In this document: piece after piece, positions 1 through 32,339 of the stretch
Position numbering within the stretch: position 1 is the stretch's first letter
Layout of the letters: every line of letters starts with the position of its first letter
Assembly (NCBI RefSeq): GCF_021347895.1
Contig: NC_067116.1
Location: forward strand, 34,793,639-34,857,638
DNA from: Acanthochromis polyacanthus
Lineage: Eukaryota; Chordata; Actinopteri; Pomacentridae
Length of the DNA stretch: 64,000 bases
Reading direction: 5' to 3'
Position numbers and translations under genes: made by a program
The notes under the pieces: model-generated
Seen by the model: only the letters and a program-made list of their open reading frames with translations
Told to the model about the DNA's origin: nothing
Databases searched by the model: none

Positions 1-724
1 TTTGCCATAATGCGCATAGATGGATGCAGACCGCATGCATTTTTCAATTGTTTTCTTGTGCTTTTTAACATTTTAATAACCAACTATAATCTGAAAGGCT
101 TCAATAAATTACATGCATTATCAGTAGATTCTCCTTTTTATCTTGTCACATCTACGCTGAGCCCAAAGCTTTGTGTTAAATTCCACAGTTAGTAGTCAAA
201 TATTTACCTGTGCACAGACAGGACTCTCCAAACAGGTCAATTAGCTACATTAAGGGTCCCCAAACAGAGCCCTCTTTGTATAGTGATACTTTGCTGTTTG
301 CTCTTCTGTGATCTGACAAATTTCACCATTTAATCTGTGATGCCACCACACCCTTCTCACACTAGTATCCCCCTTCATGGCAGACCTGTCTTGTCGGACT
401 TTATTTATGAAGTGTGTTTTATTGATAAATTGTGTTATAGTGTGGTTTGGAGGCTGGCGGGAACACCTCTATGAGCAGCACTCTCACTATCCGCAGTCCA
501 GATCTGTTTATCACATGTGGCTTCAGTAGAAAAAGTGACGTCTTCACAGGGAACACAAAAACATTCGACAGTCACATTCCCCACCTGTTTCCAGTTGGTG
601 CAACAGATTAAATCTTTAGGTTACCACCCTCCTTCAGAAAGCAGGTCATGCAGTTGTTTTAGGTTATACCATGTCTGATGAAATGCAGAAGGAAACTTGT
701 GTGTGTGTGTGTGTGCGTGTGCGT

Positions 725-784
<60 letters not shown>

Positions 785-1438
785 ATAATGTAGTGAATCC
801 TTCAATGTAGTGAATCCTTCAAAGGAGTCTAAGATAAATCCCTGATTTTGGTGTTTTTTTTCTCTAATTGCGACACAACATAATTTTCTCTAGTTTCAGT
901 CTCCAAACATCCTTTAAAAGAACAATCTGTGAATAGCACTGAACTGCTCGAAGTTTCTTCAGAAGAGTTTATACTTAAATCCATGTTATCAAATGTTACA
1001 CTGTTCATCAAAAGACATGTCAATCACTTTGGGTGTGATGGCAGGTACAAATCCTGTGTTTTGAAGTCTAATGTGGACAACCCTGTTGTTTACTTTTGCA
1101 TCAGGGATTTTGTCTTTAAGCTCCTGTAATACACAGGAATCCTGTGGGGTCGTAGATGTTGATGCATCTCGACTTCACATTGAGGATAAAGTTTTAGTGC
1201 TGTAGCATAATTTACCTCTATGGTTTGTGAGAAAAAGGAAAGAAAAGAAAAAAGAACCCCAATCTGTAAGTCTTTAAATCCACATCAGTGTTTCAACAAT
1301 GTGGACATGAGTATGCCCAATCTTCTCTCCCAAGGTGAGATAAAATGGGGCTTATGTGTTGTAAAAATTACCACAGCTTGACTCATCAGAGATTGTTTGT
1401 TTTATATGCATTGGAATGCCTTTTGTATCCCACCATAG
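1..1438 (+). other. kit: kit intron 1 (3' part)
   Basis: Non-coding sequence upstream of exon 2. It contains a (GT)n tract with GTGCGT interruptions at about 699-782 and otherwise unremarkable AT-rich DNA. No signal-peptide exon is visible, so exon 1 and the promoter lie upstream of the window. The acceptor is CCACCATAG at 1430-1438. Confidence 0.75.
699..782. repeat. (GT)n microsatellite with GTGCGT interruptions
   Basis: An alternating purine-pyrimidine run of about 84 bp in kit intron 1, with several GTGCGT units near the start. It is likely to be polymorphic. Confidence 0.95.
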
Positions 1439-21687
<20,249 letters not shown>

Positions 21688-23000
21688 AGTTGGCCTGTAA
21701 TGTTCCGCCACAAACCACCCAACCACTACAACCGCCCACCGCCCCGGTACCAGCAACATTTATTGTGTCGTGTTGCCAGACTGAATGGTTAATAACCATG
21801 TAGGAACAGAAAGAATGACAAAGGGAGGAGACTTGGACTAACGCTCCCGCTCACAGCAAAGACCTGTAAAGGAACCAGGAGGGTGGTGGGACTTCAAACA
21901 TTACTCTAAATCTTTCATTGAGTTCATTATTACACTGTTCTCTGTTTTGTTTATTTTTTCAGTTATGTGCTTCCTACACAATTTTGTCTTTTTGGGGTTT
22001 CTTTTTTTGTTCTCACCATATTCTGTTTTCTTTCTATCTATCGGAGGTTTATTTTACTTTTTACATTTTGTGTTTTGTTATTCTTTGTTGTTTTCTGTCA
22101 TGGACATTGATGTAGCGTTTTTTATTTTTTTGGTCGGCTGTTGCAGTTGTTGGAGGAAAAAAGAAAAAAAAAAAAAAGGCACTTGAGGCACTTGATGTTC
22201 ACTTCATTCAGCATACACCATATAATGCAGCTTTCTTTGTTTTTCTGGAAACTCTTATTGTTGTCAGTATTATTTCCACCTGTTCAGATATACATCATAT
22301 GAAGGGGAGACACTTTTCGGGGGGCAATTTAAATTGAGTTATTGAGAAACTGATATATAAGCTATAATCAGCATTGGTTGGCCATGCTTGGAGTCCATAA
22401 GTGCTTCAGGTTGATTAGGAAATACTTAAATGCTCTTTTATGTAGGACGTCACTACGTAGAGAGGCCAATAACAATCTTTACTGGACCTTATTATAAACC
22501 ATGGATCGTGCATGATTCCCTCACACACACAGTTGTCTTCAAAGATATGGTATAGACATGGTAACGCCAGCTTTTCATTTATGTGCTTGTGACTGTATAT
22601 TGTATACATATCTGGAGGTGACGCTCTGCAAGGAAATGTGAGTCACGACGAAGAGGACAGTCTGTGAAGTCTTAGTGTTCGTCTTAGCTTTGTTACACAA
22701 ACAGGTCATTTTTGACAGCTGGAACTGCTTGGGAGAAAGAAGGTTTTTTTTTCTTGGTAAAGGTGTTAATAAATGCAGGTTCATTTGGTTCCTCTCCTGC
22801 CACATCCAGTGTAATGATAATTTGTTTAACAAGCAATGAGACCAGGTACTGGCCATTTCTCCAGATGTCGTTTTTCTCTTCTGTTCTACCTTCATAAAGG
22901 ACAAAGAAAATAAGGCTCTTTGTGTTTTAGACTGACAGGCATGGTTCTGTTTTCACCACCCGTGCTAGCTGTAGTTCTCTGTTGTACAGTATGTATCACG

Positions 23001-23006
23001 AATAAA
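23001..23006 (+). promoter_or_regulatory. kit: Candidate poly(A) signal, proximal
   Basis: AATAAA about 1.3 kb after the stop codon. It is a possible proximal cleavage signal; there is no transcript evidence. Confidence 0.4.
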
Positions 23007-23290
23007 GTCAAGGCGACGCTCATGTGAAATGCCATTAAGTGGACTGCAGTAATCCCTGAGGCGACATGGCCAGAGGAAAACGGAGGCTCTTCAACTGCTC
23101 TCTGTTCACATGTCGGCACTGAGGACAGAGCTCGTTGTGTCGGTCATCTCATTGTTCTCCGGCCAGTAGCTGGTTTTCCTCCTCTTCTTTGTGTCCAGCT
23201 GTTTCCTCCCTCAGAAGTGGGACTTTCAGCACCTCTCAGCCAGTAGTCTGTGTCAGTTCAAGCCTTTCTGAATCTCCTCTTCCCACTGGT

Positions 23291-23592
<302 letters not shown>

Positions 23593-24189
23593 TTGCATAA
23601 TTAAAAGAATTACTGTCAAGAGGTGCCACTACTAAAATTCATCAAGTCCTTTAGGCTACTGAAACCCCACAGTCTTACTGCTTTGTCTTTTTGTAAATAT
23701 AAATGTGCGTTTATTGTAAAGTAACGTTGATGCTTTTGAAGATGTTTATCTTAATGAGATGTGGTACAATGATGCAGAAAATTTTATTATGCTGTATTTT
23801 CTTATGTGTGCACAGATTTCCTACTTTAGATTCGACCGGGGAAGCTGCTTGTGTCTCTGTCACCATGGTTACTTTAACAGAAGATTCACTAATGATTTTA
23901 ATTTTGTCTTAATCATCCTTTCAGACAGTTTTGCCAGTTCACTTGAGAACTGCTAAGCTGCTTCTAAAAGCTCATAAAACGATGATCACTATTCACGGCA
24001 ATATCAGTAAATGTGATACTAAATTCTACCGCCAGGCAGGAAGGAGGCGTCTCAGAATAATAGAGATTATTTTTTCATTTCTCTGCTCCCCTACCATTTA
24101 AGAGCTTCCCTACATTTTGCTGCATATTTATTAAAAGCATTAGAATTACTGTGTAAATTTGATGTGTTGCTATTACATGTGTCCATGTA

Positions 24190-24195
24190 AATAAA
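24190..24195 (+). promoter_or_regulatory. kit: Candidate poly(A) signal, distal
   Basis: AATAAA followed by AATTGTGTATATTG. The GT-rich sequence just downstream fits a downstream element. It is a possible distal end of the kit transcript. Confidence 0.45.
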
Positions 24196-24215
24196 ATTGT
24201 GTATATTGAATTCCC

Positions 24216-26293
24216 AATTACATTTTTTTTGTCCCTTTTCAAAAAATCTATGCTCCTGCAAATGCTCGACATACTACAAAACTATAAATCTCTTAAATCC
24301 TGCATGGAAATCTTTATAGTTAGTGGCTGTGTTTTCCATTTGCAGTGCCATCCACACAGATTCAGATTGTCTCTACTTCTGCTGCACAATAGAGGTCAAG
24401 TGGATCTATGTTTGGCCAAATGCTCATGTAAAATACAGTAATTGGTGACAAGCTATCTGATTTTTTTTTTTAGCCATTCTTCCTGTTGTATGCTAAATCC
24501 TTTGGCTCTAGCCCAGAAAGGGACATCTGGTCGTGAGGGGAAAGCCACAAGGAGGACAGCGGCGCTTGAAGCAGCCCCTCCGTACAGTCCTGGTGCTGAA
24601 ACCTGCGGGGGCAGAGTCCATTGTTTCAGGATCTAACTGATAAGACACAGGACGGAAATCCCACCATTGAGGCGGACACGTTTGTTAGTCAGACTCGAGG
24701 AAGTTTGGGAAGAAAAGGAGAGAAAGGCTGAGATGAATCTTTTAGTAATTAGGCCACAAGTCAAATACAGATGCTCAGCACAGCTCCCACAACATGAAAT
24801 ATTACACTATACTTTCAACAAAACCGCACTTGTGTGAATTAACTAAGCCTGTTTCTTATCCTGCTGTCAGGATGGGCTGACAGGAGGGCTAGGGTAAGAA
24901 GTGTCATGCTGTATTTCCAAGAAAGACAAGAATCAGACACATAAGTGCATCTCAGTCCTTACAAGACCCATAAGCCTTCAAATCGACCATTGTTGAAGTG
25001 CACACCTGTTAGCCCATGGGTTTCCCCATGGGCTAACAGGTGTGCACTTCTCCAAAGAGTCTTATAATTAAGGCTGAAAATCTTCCTATGGAAGCAATTA
25101 TACAAGATTATCATTAAAAATGACATTTACACTGCAGCTTTAAAAAAAAAAAAAACAGGCTATTTCACAGTAAAACCAACAATCATTTCTTGACTGGAAC
25201 ATAGTCGGGCTCCAAAACAGTCTTCTTATTTGTGTTCTGTTTAAAAAGGAAGAACATGTGCATGTAACCCCGTATTGTGTATCGGCGTGTGGTGTCTGCA
25301 GTTGCTCAACACACTGCGGTTCCTTGCTGTAGTTGTAAATTTGATAAGCATGTCACTCTCCTTCAGACACAGTTTGTGGTAAATCTGGCAGTTTAATATG
25401 AAAAACCTCATTGTGTTTTCAAGCTTCGTTGGTACAGTGTGGAAACTACAGAGATTTAAGGCCATTTCTGTGACAGCAATAAATAATATGTATAATATCT
25501 GTTCCCGCTTACATTTCTAAAATTTCATATTCTGCTGCAAATACCCAGAAACTAAAATTCCCTTCACTTCTGTGAAATTTCCAAATCACAAACTTATTTA
25601 GAAAAGAGACACATTTACAACATCTCTCCAGGGCCTCTGTGAAGTGACCTTCCTTGACCAAATCACAATGTGTTTGCTCAGCATCATGTGATGCTTCATG
25701 TCTTACCATGTGATTTATTTTTTTCAGTGAGCTACTATGCAACAGAGATAGCATCTAGTTGAAAAAAGGTTGCCTTTATGTACAACAGAACACATTCTCG
25801 AGCTGTCTAGATTCCCACAACTGTTGTGAACTGAATGCCAGCATTGTCACAGACTGTGTCTTTCCTGGTCAACTTGTTGTAACATCATGCACTTCTAAAT
25901 AGGAATCTATCTTAGAAATAGTGGGTATATTTCCAGAAAACTGCAAAATGAACCAACATTCACTAGCAAGGACTACACCTTTGATTTGAAGCTTGATTTT
26001 TTATTGGATGCAAAGGATCATTGTGGTGATGATGACTGAGATGACCTGATGCGTTGTGGGGAAAGCTTAGTGTGAGATCCTCAGGGGCTCCCGGGCCGGC
26101 AGACCCCCTAGGAAAAGGAGAAGACAAGAAAAGAGGCAGAACTATAGGGAGGGTGGGTGGAACACAAGAAATGAGAACGAACAAGTGGGAAAGGAAGACA
26201 GGTATGAATAACGTCAATAGCCAGGCACAAATGTCCACAACTTCACTATGTGTTGTCTGAGAAATAGTTTCAGACAGCCTGGCACAACAGACA
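24216..26293. other. Intergenic, no gene seen
   Basis: AT-rich DNA downstream of kit. Apart from a perfect hairpin (24,995-25,050) and an (A)n run near 25,143, I recognise no gene or element. Confidence 0.7.
24995..25050. repeat. Perfect inverted repeat: 26-bp stem, 4-nt loop
   Basis: The left arm GAAGTGCACACCTGTTAGCC continues to CATGGG. After the loop TTTC, the right arm CCCATGGGCTAACAGGTGTG continues to CACTTC. All 26 positions pair. The neighbouring sequence does not extend the pairing. Confidence 0.97.
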
Positions 26294-26300
26294 GTCTGCC

Positions 26301-26832
26301 CAACCCGGTCTCACGGGGATTCGTGAAACTGTCACGTAAGTTTAGTTTCGGTTTCGTGCGCACCAACACGATTTCGTCATGTTTTTCGTGCCGCTCACCA
26401 CGAAATGTTTTTCGCTGTGGTAATCACATCTGAAAGTGGTTTATACCGGCGGATTCATGACGATCTAAGCTGTCCATCGGCGTATACTGCTTGTGTGATC
26501 GCGTTTGCGGCCGCCGGCCGCCGGACATTCTTGAAATTCCTATGCAAATTGGTAAGTGTACCACCGGCTTATGGTTAGGTTAGTTAGTTATGGTTAGGTA
26601 CGATGTCATGCAAAATATAGCGTTGGATTCGCCACGGTTTTACATTAAAAATATAATATACACATTCTTTTGAAATACGTTCTGAGTGGCACGAAAAGTC
26701 CGCCGTTTAAAATACATTGGTGCGCATTTCGTGGTGAGCGGCACGAAAAACATGACGAAATCGTGTTGGTGCACACGAAACCGAAACTAAAACTTACGTG
26801 ACAGTTTCACGAATCCCCGTGAGATCGGGCTG
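26301..26832. mobile_element. hAT-like MITE with ~130-bp TIRs
   Basis: A 532-bp element with long inverted repeats. The left end begins CAACCCGGTCTCACGGGGAT; the right end is ATCCCCGTGAGATCGGGCTG, its near-perfect complement. It is flanked by a GTCTGCC direct repeat (26,294-26,300 and 26,833-26,839), 7 bp exact and 7 of 8 if counted as 8 bp. There is a GC-rich centre (GCGGCCGCCGGCCGCCGG) and no ORF. The TSD size and CA..TG ends suggest hAT, but this is not certain. Confidence 0.85.
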
Positions 26833-27275
26833 GTCTGCCACATGTTGCTCTGGATGAACTTGTCCGATAACATGATCCTGTCCCTAAAAATGTCGGTTAA
26901 CTTTGTCAAATCTTTAAAGAACAGTGGTACGTTCTATAAACAGCATCAACAATCTCAATAACTCAATTTTTCACGGACGTGTGACTCGTCACTGACTTGT
27001 GATTTCAGTTCTGTGACCCTCGCCTTGATCTGCCGATTGACATTTCCAACACAGTGAGTGCTTTGTTGTTTCATGGACATCATGAAACAACATAACTGTT
27101 ATAGAGATCCAAGTTTTGGAACAAGTATTTATGATGGTACTTTCAGATTCACCAAGAAACAAAGGACATTCCCAGTTGGGGGCATAACTGTATACTATGA
27201 AGCCCTATACAACTGTCCACATAAACTCAAATGTTTGAAGCAATCAAAGAAAAAGAAGAGAAAAGCTTAGAGCTC

Positions 27276-27570
27276 CCAAGATGTTACTCCAGGACAATGC
27301 AACCATCCACACAGCACAGGCAGCAGAAGCAGCCAAATGTGGCTTTGAAGTGCTCCATGCACCTTATTTACCCAATCTGTACCATGTGACTTCATCCATA
27401 ACCAAAATCCCACTTGCATGCTCATCATTTTCAGAGTGTGGATCCATGCTGTTGAGGAATACCTGGCGGCTTAAGATGCTACCTTTGCTATCCCTTCCAC
27501 GAAGGGATAGCGAAGGTTGAACATCGGTGGACTACGTGCATTGAGGTTAAAGGAGACTATGTTGGAAAAT
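27276..27570 (+). pseudogene. Mariner-like transposase C-terminal relic
   Basis: The translation reads LLQDNATIHTAQAAEAAKCG, then FEVLHAPYLP (typically PPYSPDL), then VEEYLAA*DATF and IEVKGDYVGK across frame breaks. This is the DDE catalytic half of a Tc1/mariner-superfamily transposase: DNATIH carries the second catalytic aspartate. Stops and lost segments show it is dead. Upstream bases 27,058-27,270 (KKQRTFPVGG) may belong to the same element. Confidence 0.75.
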
Positions 27571-28022
27571 AACGCAAGAACAGTAATTCTCCTGTGACGT
27601 TTTCTGGTGATGCTGAGAACTTTTAGAAGTACCTTTATGTATACCATCTCTCAATCTGCCCATTCTCATTTCCAGTATAACATGTACTTCGTTAGAACAA
27701 CAAATACTTCTGTTTGAAAGAAAAGCTAAAATGAAACAAAATGCTACATGCCATGTTTATATTTTGTGCAGAATGTGTATGTATCATATATAGCAGTTAA
27801 CAGATGTGTTGGGGTGAAAAAGGAAGCAACACGGGCGTAGCATATGGATTATTTTCGGGTCACCACTGCTTCCCATATTTGCAAGCTGCTCAGGAAGCGT
27901 GCACCCTGACGGGCTGAGGAGTCCTGCTGTTGTGGCCTGCCAGCCAGAAGCTCTGAGATATGCAGACCGCAGAGGAGCAGGCAGAGATAGCTGGGTGTGA
28001 GGATGGGCATGTGCATGTGCTT

Positions 28023-28024
<2 letters not shown>

Positions 28025-28087
<63 letters not shown>

Positions 28088-28120
28088 TGCGTGGTGTGTG
28101 TGTGGTGTGTGTTGTGGGCA
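28025..28120. repeat. (GT)n microsatellite
   Basis: A nearly pure (TG)n tract followed by GTGCGTGGTGTG imperfections. ORFs on both strands here are repeat artefacts. Confidence 0.95.
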
Positions 28121-28329
28121 TGAGTGTTTGGGGAGGTAAAGTTTTATCTAAGGTACACTGCACTTCCTCATGTGTTAAGAGTGAACCTTCTGTTCTCAGC
28201 ACTGTGTCAGGTTTAACAGGCGAGACTCAGTCCCAGGGCTCAGGACTCACAGATGGCTTCCATGACTGTCATAAATATAAAACTCAGAGCAAACTTCACT
28301 GACAACTATGTTTGATTGATGATATTTTA

Positions 28330-29060
28330 GCGAGTTTCTCATCACGTGTGAATAAACACAATCTGTTTTTTTTTAATTGCTGAATGTTTAAGAGATTAGA
28401 AAATCTATCCCTGTCTATGTAGCCAACAGCCACTTACCTTAGCATAAAGGCTAGAGGCAACCTAAGAAAGTCAGCCGACCAACACATCTAAATCTTGCTA
28501 ATTATTTTAGTTTATCGCATTATAGAGTTTTGCTAGCCACCACTTAGCTTAGAACAAATGGTTGAGGCAACCTAAAAAAAACTAGTTAACCAATATGCTT
28601 AAATCTCGCTAGTTACCATGTTATATCTCATTGTATAGAGTTTTCTCATCAGATGTAAATACATAGCATCTTGTTTTTTTAAACTGTTTGAATATAAATA
28701 AAGTTCGAGGTGAAAATCTATCTCACCTGTTGGCTAGCAGCTACTTAGCTTAGCATAGCGTCAACCTAAAAAAATAAGCCGACGAGCAAATCTAAATCTC
28801 TCTTATTACCATGTTGTAGCTCATTTTATAGAGTTTTCTCATCACATGAGAACAGATGCAGTCAAGGTTTGTTTAAATTTGTTAAATGTATAAAGAGTTA
28901 AATGAAAAAAAATCCCACTATGATGGCTGTCTGTTAAAATAAGAAGTTACAGATTACAGGCACTTAGCTAAGCAGAAAGGCTGGAGGCAGTCTAAAAAAA
29001 AGTCATCTAACCAGGCCACTTGAATCTCACTAATTACAATGTTATATCTCATTGTTTAAT
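28330..29060. repeat. Degenerate tandem repeat, about four units
   Basis: Recurring blocks: GAGTTT(T)CTCATCA near 28,331, 28,640 and 28,834; CACTTAGCTTAG-like blocks near 28,431, 28,545, 28,743 and 28,960, each followed by a GGCAACCTAA-like segment; and CTAATTACCATGTTATATCT-like blocks. Unit spacing varies (about 110-220 bp), so units have been partly lost. Confidence 0.75.
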
Positions 29061-29082
29061 CCCTAGAAAATTCTATGTTGTA

Positions 29083-29904
29083 ATTAACCACGCTTGACGT
29101 ACGTCAGCGGGATTACTGCATTCGCTTCGGTATCTGGCTGGCTGGGTAAGTATGTATGTATGTATGTATGGTGGGTGGGGGGTATGTCCGGTCAGATATC
29201 TCTGCAAGTGCTAAAGTCAGGATAATCAAACTTGGCACTGAAGATCAGTCTAAGGTCCCCTGCTCAGTTGCGGAGTTAGAGGTCAGCAGATCAAGTAGGA
29301 AGGGATATACGTAGGATGATCAAAATTGATACAGAGTATCATGCATTGGTGTGGTTCTGCCCCTACTGGGGGCTCGTCTAGTTTATAGTGGATTGAAAAG
29401 CAGACTGTTTGCTATCTTGGCACAGTGACTTTCTGGGGTCGCGTTGTGACTGCGATGCTAGTTTTCCCCTGCTGTCAGTCTTTGTGCTATGCTAAGCAAA
29501 ACAACTGCTGGTGGTAGCTTTTTATATTCACTGCTCAAAGGGAGGGGGAAAGAGAAAGAGGGAACTATGCAGGGGTTGAAGCAGGAAGCCTGACACCACA
29601 CTCACATGCTTCAAGGTGTGAATGACTGTGAAGCTGCCAATTTACACAGCAAGGATTTGAATCTGTCAGTAGTCACTCAAAATGTTAACTAACGAACCCT
29701 CAGTAGATGGCAGAACCACGCCCATGCATGCAATATGCCAGAAATGTGCTAAGTGACCCTGTGACCTTGACCTTGATCTGCTGACCTCTAACTCCACAAG
29801 TGAGCAGGGGACCTGCATACATACATACATACATACTTACCCAGCCAGTCAGATACCGAAGCAAATGCAGTAACCCGCTGACGTACACGTCAGGCGTGGT
29901 TAAT
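29083..29904. mobile_element. Long-TIR MITE-like element
   Basis: An 822-bp foldback element. The left end is ATTAACCACGCTTGACGTAC and the right end complements it (TGACGTACACGTCAGGCGTG, then GTTAAT). The TIRs exceed 80 bp and each contains a (GTAT)n or (CATA)n tract. Further inside, the inverted pairing resumes with GGTCCCCTGCTCA and GTTAGAGGTCAGCAGATCAA. No ORF of note; superfamily not assigned and no clear TSD. Confidence 0.82.
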
Positions 29905-31984
29905 GATGATCACATTTCCTGGCAGAGACCATATCACTGCATTATAGGTGCTTGATAGGTTGTGTCGCAGACCTCCTCTCTGTTTAAAGATGGCTGTTCT
30001 AATTTGAAATAGATGGCTTTGTTCACTCCTCTCTCAAACCATTTGTCCTCTCTGTACTGCCCCTTAGCCTGCATCTGAAGTTGCTGTGGATAAGACTCGA
30101 CAGATCCATATGATTGATGTTAAGTCAGAGGATCTCTAAGGTTATGAGGATGGCGTAAATGTTTGAACCAAACTGAGGGATGAGAATCTGCCCACAACTT
30201 CAAAAACTTTCCAAAAACATACAAAACATGCATATGTTTGCCTTAATAAATTTTGTCCTGCTGTTGAGCTTGAACAACACTATTTTGATGTAAAAATTTT
30301 AAAACTAAAGTTCAGAATGACAGAAAAAAAAAGATGTTCAGGCAGGTAGGTTTCCTGTGTGAAGTTTTTTTTTGGTGTGTCGGAACATTCCACGGGGTGG
30401 GTAGAGGGTATCACCTGTCTGCTCATCAAATATTTAGCCTCTGCTGCAAGGCTGACAAAAGCAAGGTATTGAGTTCATTTTAATCTCCAATTTCCTTGGA
30501 TCTGTCACATGGATCATGATGTTTACCCAGAGTTACCCCTGCCAAACATGCCATTCATTCCATTTCGATCTACTGTTCGCTCAACTGGTAGGTCTTATCT
30601 CGATTCGGAAGACATTGTGCCTTCGTCTTTCAGTTAAACGCAGTTGGTCACAGTATACTGTGCTTTATATCGCAACTGATATATTTTAGAGACTTAATTG
30701 CTCTGTGCACCGGAAAGTTCGTTATTAAAAGATGGTATGCCTTTCATCACGTTTGTCTATAGAACTCAACTATCAAATATTGATAGTTGATATATTGGTT
30801 GATATGTCAACAAACATGGAACATCCCAGTTAAATGACATTTGTTTGGGGCACATTTCTATTTCCATGCCCAAACCTGCTCACACCTCCTTTTGTTCTAT
30901 CTCAAAGATTCTTAAAGACTGTAAAAGATGATCCTAGACTGAGACTGAACTGAGTCTCAGTTCAACATAATTTAATAAAGAGTCTATTCATGAACACGCT
31001 TGTTGAATGCAATTTTGTGTTAGATTAAGGAGTGTTGTAAAATGCACATACAGTATGTTGCCATATGTTTAAGCAGCTCAGTTGATGAGTGCACTGGGCT
31101 GTGGAATTGCTTCTCGTGGTTATAGCAAGAAGCTTCCCATAGTCCCTAAACCCCTTCACATATGGTGTAAATGAGGGAGGAAATCTGTGAGAGCATGCAT
31201 GACTAGCAGCAAGAAGCCTGATTGTGACTGTCACGCAGTTAGATAAAACATGTGAGCAGCTTCCTGTCTCCAAACAGACTCCATTGAAAAGTTATGAAAA
31301 GTTTTGTAAAATTAATCTCTCAAACTCTTGACATTGCAATCACTTCATAACATTAAATAATTGGAACTGTGATCACTTTTCATTTTGTTTTGCGTGACTG
31401 ACCAACCTTTAAAATTTACAAATGTATTTAAAGTAGACTGAATTTCAGCGTGTAAACCTGATGGAACACAACACAAACCCTTTGCATTGTTAACACAAGG
31501 TTTTATTTCTCAACATTGACTAAGAGCTCTGTGAGGCTGCACTAACACACAGAAGTAGTTTGATGTAAATGCCTATACTGATAAATTTCAGACAATTGTG
31601 CCCTGGCTTGGTTGATATGTCAACACACATTGGAACATCCCAGTTAAAAGGCTTCTGTTTGGGGTATATTTCCATTCCAAACCCTAAGCTATTGCTACTG
31701 TCTGTAGCTTTTGTGGGGTTTGCTTGAGGAAGCTTGTGGAACTGATGCTTTTGCATTTACACCTAGATAATACCTTATCACATTATGAACGTAACTACTT
31801 TCGAATGTTCTGGTTGCTCTTATCCAGACATTTCTGAATCAGTTTGTTTTGCATGCATTTATATCTTTATTAAAGCTCGTTTCCGGAGTTTCCGTTTGTT
31901 TTTCAATTTAATGTATCATTGTTTAACAAAGCTTAAATGTGTTAGTCTAGTTCGATCTATATATAATGTAGTATGACGCGATAT
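29905..31984. other. Intergenic with a ~85-bp direct repeat pair
   Basis: No gene seen. Segments at 30,797-30,880 and 31,608-31,690 share TTGATATGTCAACA, GGAACATCCCAGTTAAA and GTTTGGGG, in direct orientation about 810 bp apart. Confidence 0.65.
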
Positions 31985-32339
31985 GAAAATTTATTCCTGA
32001 GCTCCGCCTTCCTCTCATAGACCCCCATGTTATTCAAAAAGCACCGGTTGCTGCCGACCAATCAAGTTCGAGCTTCAGCTTTGTCATGCTGTCAATCAAC
32101 GGTTACGAGCACAGCAAGCAAGCCCATGCAGAGGTGGGCGAGCTACGCACTACGCAACCGCGAGCACATTTGTTTTGCCTGTGGAGGAGCTGAGAGAGCA
32201 TCAGGATCAGCAACTTCCAGAAAAGTTACCATTCCACGGCTTGTCAGGCCAAGAGACTGCAGGACCACAGTACAGCAGACAGCACTTTTAAAGATTTTAA
32301 ATGATATCAGGTGGAATTTAGATAATAAAAACTAACAGT
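31985..32339. other. Unclassified GC-richer segment before the LINE
   Basis: A 102-codon ORF (32,027-32,335) contains ICFACGGAERASGS. I do not recognise it. GC content is higher than in neighbouring DNA, suggesting another repeat or the LINE's 5' neighbour rather than a gene. Confidence 0.4.

Noticed and set aside
10..192. A 60-codon ORF near the window start as the kit signal-peptide exon
   Set aside because: It lacks an N-terminal hydrophobic leader directly after the Met and has no donor in phase 1 giving a join to exon 2.
24995..25050. The perfect hairpin as an intrinsic transcription terminator
   Set aside because: The genome is eukaryotic and no T-tract follows; it is treated as an unexplained inverted repeat.
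27486..27511. A GCTATCCCTTC/GAAGGGATAGC hairpin
   Set aside because: It lies within the decayed mariner transposase, where part of it corresponds to normal coding sequence. Probably a small local rearrangement.
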